A DNA stretch of 64,000 nt from Streptomyces sp. A0642 (GTDB taxonomy: Bacteria > Actinomycetota > Actinomycetes > Streptomycetales > Streptomycetaceae). Below are positions 44,460 through 52,259 of the stretch, in pieces (within the stretch, counting starts at the first letter, position 1; each line of letters begins with the position of its first letter). Below the pieces are notes generated by a model, which did not search any database, was not told the DNA's origin, and saw nothing but the letters and a program-made list of their open reading frames with translations. The position numbers and the translations under genes were made by a program. The stretch spans positions 248,001-312,000 of the forward strand of contig NZ_SSBL01000005.1 of NCBI RefSeq assembly GCF_004795105.1. Reading direction: 5' to 3'.

Positions 44460-44663
44460 TCACGCGGGGGTGATGTTCTCCGCCTGCGGGCCCTTCTGGC
44501 CCTGCGTGACGTCGAAGTTCACCTTCTGGCCCTCCTGCAGCTCACGGAAGCCGCTGGCGGCGATGTTCGAGTAGTGGGCGAAGACGTCAGCGCCGCCACC
44601 ATCCTGCTCGATGAAGCCGAAGCCCTTTTCCGCGTTGAACCACTTGACGGTGCCAGTAGCCAT
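44460..44663 (-). CDS. Cold-shock protein (CspA family)
   Basis: 67 residues: [20 protein letters not shown] with RNP1 (KGFGFI) and RNP2 (VFAHYS). It is a single-stranded nucleic acid chaperone. GGAGATAAAAC precedes the ATG. The long AT-richer leader (44664 on) is typical of temperature-regulated csp mRNAs. It lies next to the DEAD-box helicase and a MerR-like gene. Confidence 0.96.
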   Translation of the reverse strand: MATGTVKWFNAEKGFGFIEQDGGGADVFAHYSNIAASGFRELQEGQKVNFDVTQGQKGPQAENITPA

Positions 44664-45080
44664 GTTTTATCTCCTTCTGGGGCAGAGCCCGGGGACTCGC
44701 ACTGTGCCAGTCCCGCGTCGCCGCGATGATTACCCCATCCGGATAATGAGCCGGATAATACAAAAGTGCACCCATCGGCCCATTTAGCCGAGGAGAGCAC
44801 TTGGAGTCTTTGGGAACCACAACTGCAACTGAGATCTACAGTAGCACAATGAATGCGGGCAGGGGCGGCAAGTAATTACGCTCCGCTCGGCGCGTCATAA
44901 ACCTTCATCGGCCATTGCATAAAATTCTATGCTTGCGGCTATAGATATTGGTCGCTCCGTGCTACAGCAGCCCTGGCGACCGTGGCAGGACACGGGCCCG
45001 CACCGACCGCGCGCCACATGCCGCCCGCCACCGCGCCAAGCCGACACCACCTAGTCAGGCCGCGCCGCCGAGCCACCCGG
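44664..45080. other. Leader and promoter region of the cold-shock gene
   Basis: Gene-free and relatively AT-rich. It includes the tandem CCGGATAAT repeat at 44739-44759 and a GCATA-N6-TATGC inverted repeat at 44917-44932. The 5' untranslated region is probably over 100 bases. Confidence 0.55.
44739..44759. promoter_or_regulatory. Direct repeat CCGGATAAT-GAG-CCGGATAAT
   Basis: Two identical 9-mers at a 12-bp period, 76 bases upstream of the csp start. On the coding strand TATTAT within it could serve as a -10 box; otherwise it may be a regulator site. Confidence 0.4.
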
Positions 45081-45419
45081 TCAGGCCGTGTCGCGGTCCG
45101 GGGCGGGCCGGCGCAGCTCCTCGTTCAGCCGGAGCGCCTCTTCGAGCTGGTCCTCCAGGATCACGATGCGGCACGCGGCCTCGATCGGCGTTCCGCCGTC
45201 GACGAGTTCCCGGGCGCGGGCCGCGATGCGCAGCTGGTAGCGGGAGTAGCGGCGGTGACCGCCCTCCGAGCGCAGCGGGGTGATCAGCCGTGCGTCACCG
45301 ATCGCGCGAAGGAACCCGGGCGTGGCGCCGATCATCTCCGCGGCGCGCCCCATGGTGTAGGCGGGGTAGTCGTCGTCATCGAGGCGGTCAGAGGCATGCG
45401 GAGGGGTTTCGGGGGGCAT
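45081..45419 (-). CDS. Small MerR-type helix-turn-helix protein, copy 2
   Basis: 112 residues and nearly identical over most of its length to the product at 18179 (DDDDYPAYTMGRAAEM, GHRRYSRYQLRIAARARELV, AACRIVILEDQLEEAL). ATG at 45419 has GCAGG five bases upstream; the longer frame adds an unlikely N-tail. Only the DNA-binding domain and a short helix are present. It lies beside the cold-shock gene and divergent from a candidate small RNA. Confidence 0.85.
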   Translation of the reverse strand: MPPETPPHASDRLDDDDYPAYTMGRAAEMIGATPGFLRAIGDARLITPLRSEGGHRRYSRYQLRIAARARELVDGGTPIEAACRIVILEDQLEEALRLNEELRRPAPDRDTA

Positions 45420-45656
45420 GTGCACCTGCCGCGTGTCGCTGACTTCGTTGACCGAAAGAGGAAATCTCATTGTGCGAGCCATCGTCTCTAGCATAGCCGC
45501 GATAGATTTCCCGGGTCGGATGGGGGAATTTATCTGGTCCGGCCCGGCCCTTCCGTCCGGGACCCGACACCGGACCGGAGGCTGACCCGGGACCCGCGCC
45601 CCCTGCGGGGACCCGGCGCCGTCCCGCCGAGGGGGCGGGCGGGGCCCGTCAAGAGC

Positions 45657-45691
45657 ACTGACCGACTGGTCAGTTGATGACTGCCTGACCA
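45657..45691. promoter_or_regulatory. Overlapping palindromes over the promoter of the candidate transcript
   Basis: ACTGACC-GACT-GGTCAGT (45657-45674) and CTGGTCAG-N9-CTGACCAG (45667-45691) share GGTCAG. They cover the -35 box, so a TetR-like repressor is a plausible binder. Confidence 0.6.
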
Positions 45692-45702
45692 GGGGCCATA
45701 AT
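45674..45702 (+). promoter_or_regulatory. Sigma70-like promoter
   Basis: TTGATG (45674-45679), 17 bases, CATAAT (45697-45702). The predicted start near 45709 coincides with the first base of a perfect 13-bp hairpin. Confidence 0.6.
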
Positions 45703-45899
45703 GCAGACGTAGCCCTTCACGCATCCCCCGTCGTGAAGGGCTACACCTATGTGCGCCTCTGCCCAAGCCCCCGGGCGGGCTCCCCGCCCCGCGCGCACAA
45801 GAGGTCGGGTTCGTGCTCCTCACACCCGAGCCGGGCCTCCCCAGTCCTCGCACCCGCCCGAGGCGGATGCGGCCCACCCGCACACGAGCCGGGCCGCCC

Positions 45900-46039
45900 G
45901 GGCCTCAGCCCGCACACCGCCCGGGCCTCCTCCCGCACACCGGCCCGGGCCTCAGGCCACACACCCGCCGGGCCTCCGTCCGCACACCGGCCCTGACCTC
46001 GGCCCGCACACCGGCCGGGCCTCCCCCGCACACCAGGCG
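45900..46039. repeat. 23-24 bp tandem array, six units
   Basis: Units start at 45900, 45923, 45947, 45970, 45994 and 46017 with core GGGCCTC-N3-CCGCACACCGGCC. Weaker copies precede it from about 45834. Confidence 0.88.
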
Positions 46040-46058
46040 CATTCCGCGCAGAGGTTTT

Positions 46059-46102
46059 CATGGGCAAGGGACTCCCCTCGTGGTCCCCTGCCCATGTTTT
46101 TT
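46059..46102 (+). terminator. Rho-independent terminator with a U-tract
   Basis: CATGGGCA-GGGAC pairs with GGTCCC-TGCCCATG (one bulge), followed by TTTTTT. A U-tract is rare in this genome and marks a genuine end of a rightward transcript. Confidence 0.85.
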
Positions 46103-46311
46103 CGAGTTAACAGTGACGTAGAGTGTTTGCGCAAGCCCGCTCCGGAGACCGGAGCGAGATGCTCCTCTTCATCCCATTACGGCGTGGCACCGGGCCTCCC
46201 GGGCGGCCGGGGCCGCGCCGGGGTTCGTTACAGTACGAGCCCGTTGACCGAATCGAGCACCGCGCGGAGCCGGACAGACGCCCGTGCGGTGGACGTGAAC
46301 GTGGGGGCCGG

Positions 46312-46764
46312 ATGGACAGCGGCGACGAGCGCGCGCCGGAGCTGCGAACGCTGCGGCAGAAGGTCGAGTACATGGTCGAGAAGACCTTCCCCGGCCGCAA
46401 GATCTCGGGCCGGGTCTTCGCCGACCTGGTCAGGGAACGCGGCGGGTCCCTCTCCCACAGCTACTTCTCCAACATCCTGGCCGGCAAGGTCACCCAGCCG
46501 TCCGAGGACATCCTCAAGGCGCTCGGCCTCGGCTTCGGTGTGGACTGGCGCTTCTTCAAGGAGGAGTCCGAGGTCGTCGACGACGTCGTCGCCGGACTGC
46601 AGTTCCTGGCGAAGCGGCGTACCGGCGAGATCAGCGGGCTGGCCGGCCGGGGACTGGACGAGGACGGACTGCCGCCGGAACTGCTGCAGTTCGCGCTCGC
46701 CCTGCTCCAGGACGCGAAGGACAAGGACCGGCAGCCGCCCGCCGACGGCGGACCACGGAGTTGA
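46312..46764 (+). CDS. XRE-type regulator of the ImmA/MAB_1171c cluster
   Basis: 150 residues. RVFADLVRERGGSLSHSYFS followed by NILAGKVTQPSEDILKALGL is a helix-turn-helix of the XRE type, set between a helix-rich N-part and an acidic C-part (DEDGLPPELLQFALALLQDA). GGGGGCC precedes the ATG. It lies four bases before the ImmA/IrrE gene and probably is its cognate repressor, cut or controlled by it as in ImmA-ImmR systems. Confidence 0.87.
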   Translation: MDSGDERAPELRTLRQKVEYMVEKTFPGRKISGRVFADLVRERGGSLSHSYFSNILAGKVTQPSEDILKALGLGFGVDWRFFKEESEVVDDVVAGLQFLAKRRTGEISGLAGRGLDEDGLPPELLQFALALLQDAKDKDRQPPADGGPRS

Positions 46765-46768
46765 CGCG

Positions 46769-47329
46769 GTGTCCATGCGCGAACTGCGGAAGGAGTGCGA
46801 GGACGGACTGGCCGGCCTCCCGCTCCCTTCCCCCTTCACCGTCGAGGGGCTGGTGGCGAACATGGAGGCGGCCCGTGGCCGCACCATCGTGCTGCAGGAG
46901 ATGCCCGACCGGCTCGCTCGTGTCAACGCGGCCTGCGGGTTGCGGCTGAAGACCGGCGGGACCAGCTTCGTGCTCTACCGCCGGCGCCCCACCGCGTACC
47001 AGACCCAGCACGTCATCCTCCACGAGCTGTGCCACGAGTGGTTCGACCACGGCACCTCGCTGGACGCGGAGCAGCTGCGGCGGCTGCTGCCCGTCTTCGA
47101 CACCTCCCTGATCACCCGGGTCGTCGGCCCGGACGCGCTGGAGAGCCCGGACGCCGTCCAGGCCCGTGCCCAGTACGACACCCATGACGAGCGCATGGCC
47201 GAATTGGGCGCCTCGCTCATCCCCCGCATGGCGAGGGACGTGACGAGCGATGACATGGTGGGGCGCCTCGCCAACTCGCTCTCGCGACCGGTCGCCCACC
47301 GCCGCCGTGGCCTGTTCCGCCGTACGTAG
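46769..47329 (+). CDS. ImmA/IrrE family metallopeptidase
   Basis: 186 residues. The zinc motif HELCHEW (in VILHELCHEWFDH) is intact, preceded by PFTVEGLVANMEAARGRTIV. Such peptidases cleave XRE-type repressors (ImmR, DdrO) in response to stress. GTG at 46769 has CGGAG eight bases upstream; ATG at 46775 is in frame. The order XRE, ImmA/IrrE, MAB_1171c-like transporter is one I recognise from other actinobacteria. Confidence 0.9.
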   Translation: MSMRELRKECEDGLAGLPLPSPFTVEGLVANMEAARGRTIVLQEMPDRLARVNAACGLRLKTGGTSFVLYRRRPTAYQTQHVILHELCHEWFDHGTSLDAEQLRRLLPVFDTSLITRVVGPDALESPDAVQARAQYDTHDERMAELGASLIPRMARDVTSDDMVGRLANSLSRPVAHRRRGLFRRT

Positions 47330-47390
47330 CGCCGCTTCCCCCGACGCCCGCCGCTCTCTCCTCCGTCCCCCCACCACAAGGACTTCTGCC

Positions 47391-48662
47391 GTGACCCCGC
47401 TCGACGTCGCCGGCTATCTCATAGCCGGCCTGATGACAGCCGTCGCCCTGTGGCGCATGCCGGCCGCCCTGTGGGGCGACGAGGAGGACCGGCGCCGCCG
47501 GGCCCTGTGGGGGTGTTACGCGGGATTCGCCGCCGCGCTGTGGACCAAGACCCGGGCCGTGCGCATCGGGCTCAACGACAGCCCCGTCACCGACCTCTCC
47601 GTGCTGATCAAGCACTACACGGCGACGGTGGCGATTCTGGCCATTCTCAGCTACATCGTCGCGATCTACGGCCAGTACGCCGATGCCGGGGACGTCCCGC
47701 GCCACGTACGGTTCGCGCGCTCGATCCAGCAGGTCGCCGCGAAGGCCTCCGTCGCCACGCTCGTGCTGCTGACGGTCCTGTTCTTCACCGTCGTCGACCG
47801 GTCGACGCCCTCGGACCGCTTCGTCGCCGACCACGCCGGGCAGTGGGGCGCGACCCTCTACATGAGCGTGTTCTACCTCTATCTCGGCGCCGCCTCCGCC
47901 GTCTGCGCCTACCAGTGGGCGCTCGCCACCGCCGGCGCCGGGCTGCGCCATCTGCGGGTGGGCCTCGGGATGATGACGTTCGCCATGTTCATCGGCGTCG
48001 CCTACACCGTCAGCCGGACGCTGTTCCTCTGGGTCAGTGTCGTCGACCAGCCCGGCGAGGCCTTCGCCCTGAAGTTCGACGAAGTCACCGAGGCCGCGCA
48101 GGTGGCGCTGTTCGCCTTCTTCGCGATCGGCGCGTCCATCCCCGCGCTGAGCACCGTCCGCCGCCGGGCGAAGCTCTGGCGGGCCCAGGTGAAACTGCAC
48201 GCGCTCTGGTACGAGCTCATGGCGGCCTTCCCCGACCAGCCCTTCGACCCGCCGGCGCCGTTGCTCCGCGAGCTGACCCGCTTCGGCACCCCGGCCGACC
48301 TGCGCGTCGACCGGTGGGCCGCGGACATCGCCGACGCGGTGGAGAAGCTGCGCCACTACGTGCCGGACGCGCTGCTGGCGGCCGCCGAGGCCGCCGCCGC
48401 GCACGGGGGCGCCGACCGGGAGCGGACCGGGCCGCTGGCCGACGCCTACTGGATCAAGGCGGCGCTGTCGGCCCGGAGCGCCGGGGCGCCGGCGGGCGCC
48501 GCGGCCGCCGTCGGCACCCAGCACGCCACCGACCAGGACGGCGAGGTCGCCTGGCTGGTCCGGGTGGCGGCGGCCTACCGCACGGTCACACCGGAGCGGG
48601 CCCGGGAGGTCCTCGCATCCGCCGAAGCGGCCGAGGACCAGGAGCAGGAGCAGCAGGCATGA
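47391..48662 (+). CDS. MAB_1171c-family putative transporter
   Basis: 423 residues. Seven membrane helices in the first 230 residues (DVAGYLIAGLMTAVALWRMP, MSVFYLYLGAASAVCAYQWA), then a long soluble C-terminal half with a HALWYELMAAFPDQPFDPPA motif and an Ala-rich tail. The family name comes from a mycobacterial protein; the function is unproven. GTG at 47391 is preceded by AAGGAC. The stop overlaps the ATG of an 11-codon minicistron leading to the next gene. Confidence 0.87.
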   Translation: MTPLDVAGYLIAGLMTAVALWRMPAALWGDEEDRRRRALWGCYAGFAAALWTKTRAVRIGLNDSPVTDLSVLIKHYTATVAILAILSYIVAIYGQYADAGDVPRHVRFARSIQQVAAKASVATLVLLTVLFFTVVDRSTPSDRFVADHAGQWGATLYMSVFYLYLGAASAVCAYQWALATAGAGLRHLRVGLGMMTFAMFIGVAYTVSRTLFLWVSVVDQPGEAFALKFDEVTEAAQVALFAFFAIGASIPALSTVRRRAKLWRAQVKLHALWYELMAAFPDQPFDPPAPLLRELTRFGTPADLRVDRWAADIADAVEKLRHYVPDALLAAAEAAAAHGGADRERTGPLADAYWIKAALSARSAGAPAGAAAAVGTQHATDQDGEVAWLVRVAAAYRTVTPERAREVLASAEAAEDQEQEQQA

Positions 48663-48708
48663 GCACCACGCAGGACCGGGAGCAGCAGGCATGAGCACCA
48701 CGCAGGAC
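48647..48708 (+). repeat. 30-bp direct repeat at a 32-bp period spanning a stop and two starts
   Basis: 48647-48676 and 48679-48708 are identical. Each contains CAGGCATGAGCACCACG. The duplication adds a second ATGA junction. Confidence 0.93.
48659..48694 (+). CDS. Eleven-codon minicistron (MSTTQDREQQA)
   Basis: Its ATG overlaps the TGA of the MAB_1171c gene, and its own TGA overlaps the ATG of the PAP2-like gene (both ATGA). It exists because a 32-bp period duplication is not a multiple of three. It would pass translating ribosomes from one gene to the next. Confidence 0.6.
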   Translation: MSTTQDREQQA

Positions 48709-49278
48709 AGCGGGACGTCCACCGCCCGCACCGTGACCGACGTCTTCCAGCCCCGCAACCTCCTGTTGGCCGGCATGCTCGCCATCGGGCTGGCGGCGGC
48801 GGGCCAGTGGACCGGGCTGCTCTGGGGGTTCCTCGGCGCCCTGTGCGCCGGGCTCGTCCCGGCCGGATACATCGAGTGGGAGCGCGGTCGCGGGACCTGG
48901 GGCGACCGGCATGTCGTCGACCGGACCAAGCGGGCCCCCATCTTCTTCGTCATCCTCGGCTCCATCGGCACCGGTTCGGCGGTCATGGTGCTGGGCGGCG
49001 CCCCTTCCGGCATCCTGACGGCGATGCTCGGGCTGTGGGCGATGACCGTCGTCCTGCTCGCCGTCAACACGGTCTGGAAGATCTCCGTCGATGCCTCGGT
49101 CGCCTCTGCCGTGGTGGCGCTGCTCGCCGTGGTGCACTCGCCGTGGTGGCTGTTCGGGTATGGGATGACGGCAGCCGTGTGCTGGTCACGGGTCGCGCTC
49201 GGCTACCACACGGTGGGCCAGGTGGCGGCCGGGACGGCGCTGGGCGCGGCGACGGCGGGCGCCTTCCTGCTGGGGTGA
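48691..49278 (+). CDS. PAP2-like membrane phosphatase with degenerate motifs
   Basis: 195 residues with six helices. WKISVDASVAS stands where PAP2 phosphatases have PSGH, with Asp in place of the His, and SRVALGYHTVGQVAAG stands in place of SR-x5-H-x3-D with Gln for Asp. So lipid-phosphate hydrolysis is uncertain. It is the last gene of the XRE, ImmA, MAB_1171c cluster and is linked to it by the minicistron. Confidence 0.75.
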   Translation: MSTTQDSGTSTARTVTDVFQPRNLLLAGMLAIGLAAAGQWTGLLWGFLGALCAGLVPAGYIEWERGRGTWGDRHVVDRTKRAPIFFVILGSIGTGSAVMVLGGAPSGILTAMLGLWAMTVVLLAVNTVWKISVDASVASAVVALLAVVHSPWWLFGYGMTAAVCWSRVALGYHTVGQVAAGTALGAATAGAFLLG

Positions 49279-49350
49279 GCGGTCGTCGGCCGCCCGGTCC
49301 GGGTGGCCGGCATCGTTGAACGAGCCGCGCGCGGGGTCCATGGTGGAGCC

Positions 49351-50199
49351 GTGCCGACTTTCGAGATCACCACAGCAAGCGCGGACGACATCAGGATGAT
49401 GGCGGACTGGGCCCACGCCGAGGGCTGGAACCCCGGGCTGACCGACGGTCAGGCGTTCTTCGCCGCCGATCCGTGCGGCTTCCTGATCGGCCGGCTCGAC
49501 GGAGTGCCCGTCTCCTGTGTCTCCGTGGTGCGTTACGGCTCCGACTTCGGTTTCCTGGGCTTCTATCTGACCCGCCCGGAGCTGCGCGGGCAGGGATACG
49601 GGAGCCGGCTCTGGGCCACCGGGACGGCGCGACTGGCCGGGCGGAACACGGGCCTCGACGGAGTGGTCGAGCAGCAGCCCAACTACCGGAAGTCCGGCTT
49701 CCTTCCGGCCTGGACGAACCTGCGGTACGAGGGGCTCGCCCCCGTGGACATCGCGCCGCCGCCCGGCGTCGCCCTGGTGGACGTCCGGACGCTGCCGTTC
49801 GGCCAGGTCACGGCGTACGACCGGCGGTTCTTCCCGGCCGCGCGGGACAGCTTCCTCGCGGCCTGGACCACCACGCCCGGGCGCACGGCGCTCGTCGCGC
49901 TGGCCGAGGGCGAGGTGCGGGGCCTCGCCGTGCTGCGCGCCTGCCGTACCTCCTCGCGCATCGGGCCGCTGTACGCGGCCACGCCGGAGATCGCCCGGGC
50001 CCTGGTGAGCGCGCTCGCGGCCACCGATCCGTCGGCGCCGGTCGCCGTCGACGTACCCGACGTGAACCCGGCGGCGGTACGGCTGGCCGAGGAGCTGGGG
50101 CTCACCCCGTCGTTCGAGACGGCCCGCATGTACACCGGTCCGGCACCGGACGTCGATCACTCCGGGCTGTTCGGCGTCACCAGCCTCGAACTGGGCTGA
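49351..50199 (+). CDS. GNAT N-acetyltransferase, two-domain
   Basis: 282 residues. The first GNAT domain has GFLGFYLTRPELRGQGYGSR (acetyl-CoA loop, RxxGxG). The second half (ALVALAEGEVRGLAVLRACR, AVDVPDVNPAAVRLAEELGL) is a second GNAT-like domain as in the Acetyltransf_18 class. GTG at 49351 follows GGTGGAGCC. It is soluble; the substrate is unknown. Confidence 0.88.
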   Translation: MPTFEITTASADDIRMMADWAHAEGWNPGLTDGQAFFAADPCGFLIGRLDGVPVSCVSVVRYGSDFGFLGFYLTRPELRGQGYGSRLWATGTARLAGRNTGLDGVVEQQPNYRKSGFLPAWTNLRYEGLAPVDIAPPPGVALVDVRTLPFGQVTAYDRRFFPAARDSFLAAWTTTPGRTALVALAEGEVRGLAVLRACRTSSRIGPLYAATPEIARALVSALAATDPSAPVAVDVPDVNPAAVRLAEELGLTPSFETARMYTGPAPDVDHSGLFGVTSLELG

Positions 50200-50211
50200 C
50201 CCACCGCCCTG

Positions 50212-50598
50212 TCACGCGGCACAGTCCAGGCGCTCCAGGACCCGGTCGCGCAGCAGCTCGTACTCCTCCCGGAGGCGGACTATCCGCGGAGGGCGGGGAA
50301 TCACCGTCCCGCCCGAGACGATCTCCTCGGCGGCGAACTGTTCACGCGTCAGGTCGATGTCCGTCCCCGGTCCGAGCCGGTTCCACCAGTGGAAGTCGGT
50401 GCGGACGCCGTCGACATGGACCTCGCCGCGTATGAGCTCGCCGCCCAGCAGGTCGTGCAGGACCAGGGCGGTGACCCCGCACTGGTCGCGGGCGGGATGG
50501 TCCGGGGTCCAGTGCGGGCGGTGCTCGGGCGTGGTGGTGTCGGCGCCCCAACTGCTGCGGACGGCGGCCTCGATGTCGGCGAGGAGCAACGGCTTCAT
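50212..50598 (-). CDS. YunG-like conserved hypothetical protein
   Basis: 128 residues. HWTPDHPARDQCGVTALVLH, DLLGGELIRGEV and DFHWWNRLGPGTDIDLTREQ are the order of a small conserved family resembling YunG of Bacillus. The Cys, two His and Asp in these segments could be a papain-like catalytic set, which is inference. It is complete and soluble and lies downstream of an efflux pump gene on the same strand. Confidence 0.7.
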   Translation of the reverse strand: MKPLLLADIEAAVRSSWGADTTTPEHRPHWTPDHPARDQCGVTALVLHDLLGGELIRGEVHVDGVRTDFHWWNRLGPGTDIDLTREQFAAEEIVSGGTVIPRPPRIVRLREEYELLRDRVLERLDCAA

Positions 50599-50729
50599 GA
50601 TCCGATCGTCGCACCCGCCACTGACAACACCGCCGACGTGCCCCGGCCCGGCCCCTCCCGCAGCTTTCGGACCGGGCCCGGCCCCCTGCGGCGGGCCCGG
50701 TCGACGGCAAGGCCCGGCCGCCACCCGGC

Positions 50730-52190
50730 TCAGTGCACCGGCATCGCGCCCCCCGTCTCCGGCTTCCCCCGGGGCACCAGCACCGCGGACACCGCGGCGC
50801 AGCCGCCCGCCGCCACCGCGCACACGAGGAAGGCGTCCGCGAAGCCGGTCACCGTGCCCGGGGCACCGCCGATTCCCGCGGCGGCCACGGTGGACACGAC
50901 CGCGACGCCGATCGAACCGCCCACTTCGTGGAAGGTGTTGACCACCCCCGACGCGAGGCCCGCCTCCTCGTGCGCGACCATGCCCAGCGCGGTCGTGGTG
51001 GCGGTGACGAACACCGCCCCGAGACCGAACGCGGCCACCGCGAGACCCGGCAGCAGCACCCCGTACACGCTGGTGTCCGCGCCGATCCGGGCCGGCGGGA
51101 CGCAGCCGGCGGTGGCGATCACCATCCCGCCGACCGCGGTGGCCCGGCTGCCCACCGACGTGACGAGCCGCGCGCCCAGGTGCGCGCCGGCGCCGACGGC
51201 CACCGCCACCGGCAGGAAGACGAGCCCGGTGCGCAGCGCCCCGAAGCCGCGGACGTGCTGGAGGTAGACCGAGCCGAGGAAGAAGAACGCGATCAGCAGT
51301 CCGGTGGCGATCAGCATCAGGAACGCGCCGGCGAGCACCGGGCGGCGGGTGAACATCCGCAGGTCCATCAGCGGTTCCCGGGCCACCCGTTCCACCGCCG
51401 CGAACCCCGCGTACAGCACCACGGCGGCGACGAGCGGCAGCAGTGTGGCGGGGGCACTCCAGCCGCCGTCCCCTGCCTTGACCAGTCCGTAGATGAGCGC
51501 ACCGGTGCCGCCCGTGACGAGCACCGCCCCGGGGGCGTCGAGCCGGGCGGCCGCCGGCTGCGGCGCGCGCGGCGGTACGAGGACGGGGACGGCGGCCAGC
51601 AGGGCCAGGCCGACGGGCACGTTGACGTAGAAGACCCAGCTCCACCCGGGTCCGCCGGTCAGCGCGCCGCCCACCAGCACGCCGATCGCCGAACCGGTGC
51701 CGCCGATCGCGGCCCACACCCCGAGCGCCCTGGTGCGGGCGGCGCCGTGGAACGAGGTGGTGACGAGCGACAGGGCCGCCGGGGACAGCAGTGCGGCGCC
51801 CACGCCCTGCGCGACCCGGCCGCCGAGCAGCACCGGCGCGCTGCCCGCGAGCCCGGACACCAGGGAGGCGGCGGTGAAGACGGTCAGACCGGCGAGGAGG
51901 GTGCGCCGGGCTCCGAGAGCGTCGGCGAGGCGCCCGCCGAGCAGCATCAGCCCGCCGAAGCAGAGGGTGTACGCGGTGACCGCCCAGGTCATCGCGGTGC
52001 GGCCGAGGTGCAGGTCCGCGGCCATGTCGGGCAGCGCGACGTTCACCACGGTGACGTCGAGCACCAGCATGAACTGGGCCGCGCAGATGACCGCGAGCAT
52101 GGCGCCGGGGCGGCGGACCGCCGGCGGGGGGAGGTGTCGGCCGGGCCCGTGGGCAGGCGCGGCGGCCTTCGATGGGGTGTCGTGAGTCAT
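50730..52190 (-). CDS. DHA2-type MFS drug transporter (EmrB/QacA)
   Basis: 486 residues with 14 helices. The DHA2 signatures are LDVTVVNVALPDMAADLHLG, the loop GGRLADALGARRTLLAGL, and motif C-like ALGVWAAIGGTGSAIGVLVGG. ATG at 52190 is divergent from a TetR gene with overlapping palindromes between, which identifies the pump as its likely target. It exports drugs or metabolites by proton antiport. Confidence 0.94.
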   Translation of the reverse strand: MTHDTPSKAAAPAHGPGRHLPPPAVRRPGAMLAVICAAQFMLVLDVTVVNVALPDMAADLHLGRTAMTWAVTAYTLCFGGLMLLGGRLADALGARRTLLAGLTVFTAASLVSGLAGSAPVLLGGRVAQGVGAALLSPAALSLVTTSFHGAARTRALGVWAAIGGTGSAIGVLVGGALTGGPGWSWVFYVNVPVGLALLAAVPVLVPPRAPQPAAARLDAPGAVLVTGGTGALIYGLVKAGDGGWSAPATLLPLVAAVVLYAGFAAVERVAREPLMDLRMFTRRPVLAGAFLMLIATGLLIAFFFLGSVYLQHVRGFGALRTGLVFLPVAVAVGAGAHLGARLVTSVGSRATAVGGMVIATAGCVPPARIGADTSVYGVLLPGLAVAAFGLGAVFVTATTTALGMVAHEEAGLASGVVNTFHEVGGSIGVAVVSTVAAAGIGGAPGTVTGFADAFLVCAVAAGGCAAVSAVLVPRGKPETGGAMPVH

Positions 52191-52198
52191 GAACTGAA

Positions 52199-52236
52199 CT
52201 GTACGGCTCAGTACAGGTGAACTCAACTGTACAGTT
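52199..52236. promoter_or_regulatory. TetR operator between the MFS pump and its regulator
   Basis: CTGTAC-N6-GTACAG (52199-52216) and the perfect palindrome AACTGTACAGTT (52225-52236) share the CTGTAC half-site and fill the gap between the two starts. Confidence 0.75.
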
Positions 52237-52259
52237 CAGGCCATTGCTAGCATCGGCTC

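Larger units (their letters stand above)
45709..46102 (+). ncRNA. Candidate repeat-containing noncoding RNA (about 390 nt)
   Basis: From the predicted start the RNA would begin with GTAGCCCTTCACG pairing with CGTGAAGGGCTAC (45709-45744), run through six 23-24 base repeats and end at a terminator with six U. No convincing protein frame is present: the one from 45749 does not stop until 47329, passing through the terminator. GAAGGG in the hairpin could be a hidden ribosome site, so a short leader peptide is not excluded. Confidence 0.5.
45420..46311. other. 892-bp region with a candidate transcript and repeats, no supported protein gene
   Basis: Holds an operator and promoter (45657-45702), a 5' hairpin, a 23-24 bp repeat array (45900-46039) and a U-tract terminator (46059-46102), then the promoter region of the XRE gene. 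Long frames across it look like composition artefacts. Confidence 0.6.

Noticed and set aside
45749-47329. A 526-codon plus-strand frame that joins the repeat region to the ImmA/IrrE gene.
   Set aside because: It passes through a U-tract terminator and the XRE gene, and its first two thirds are Pro/His/Arg-rich without motifs. Only the ImmA/IrrE part from 46769 is real.
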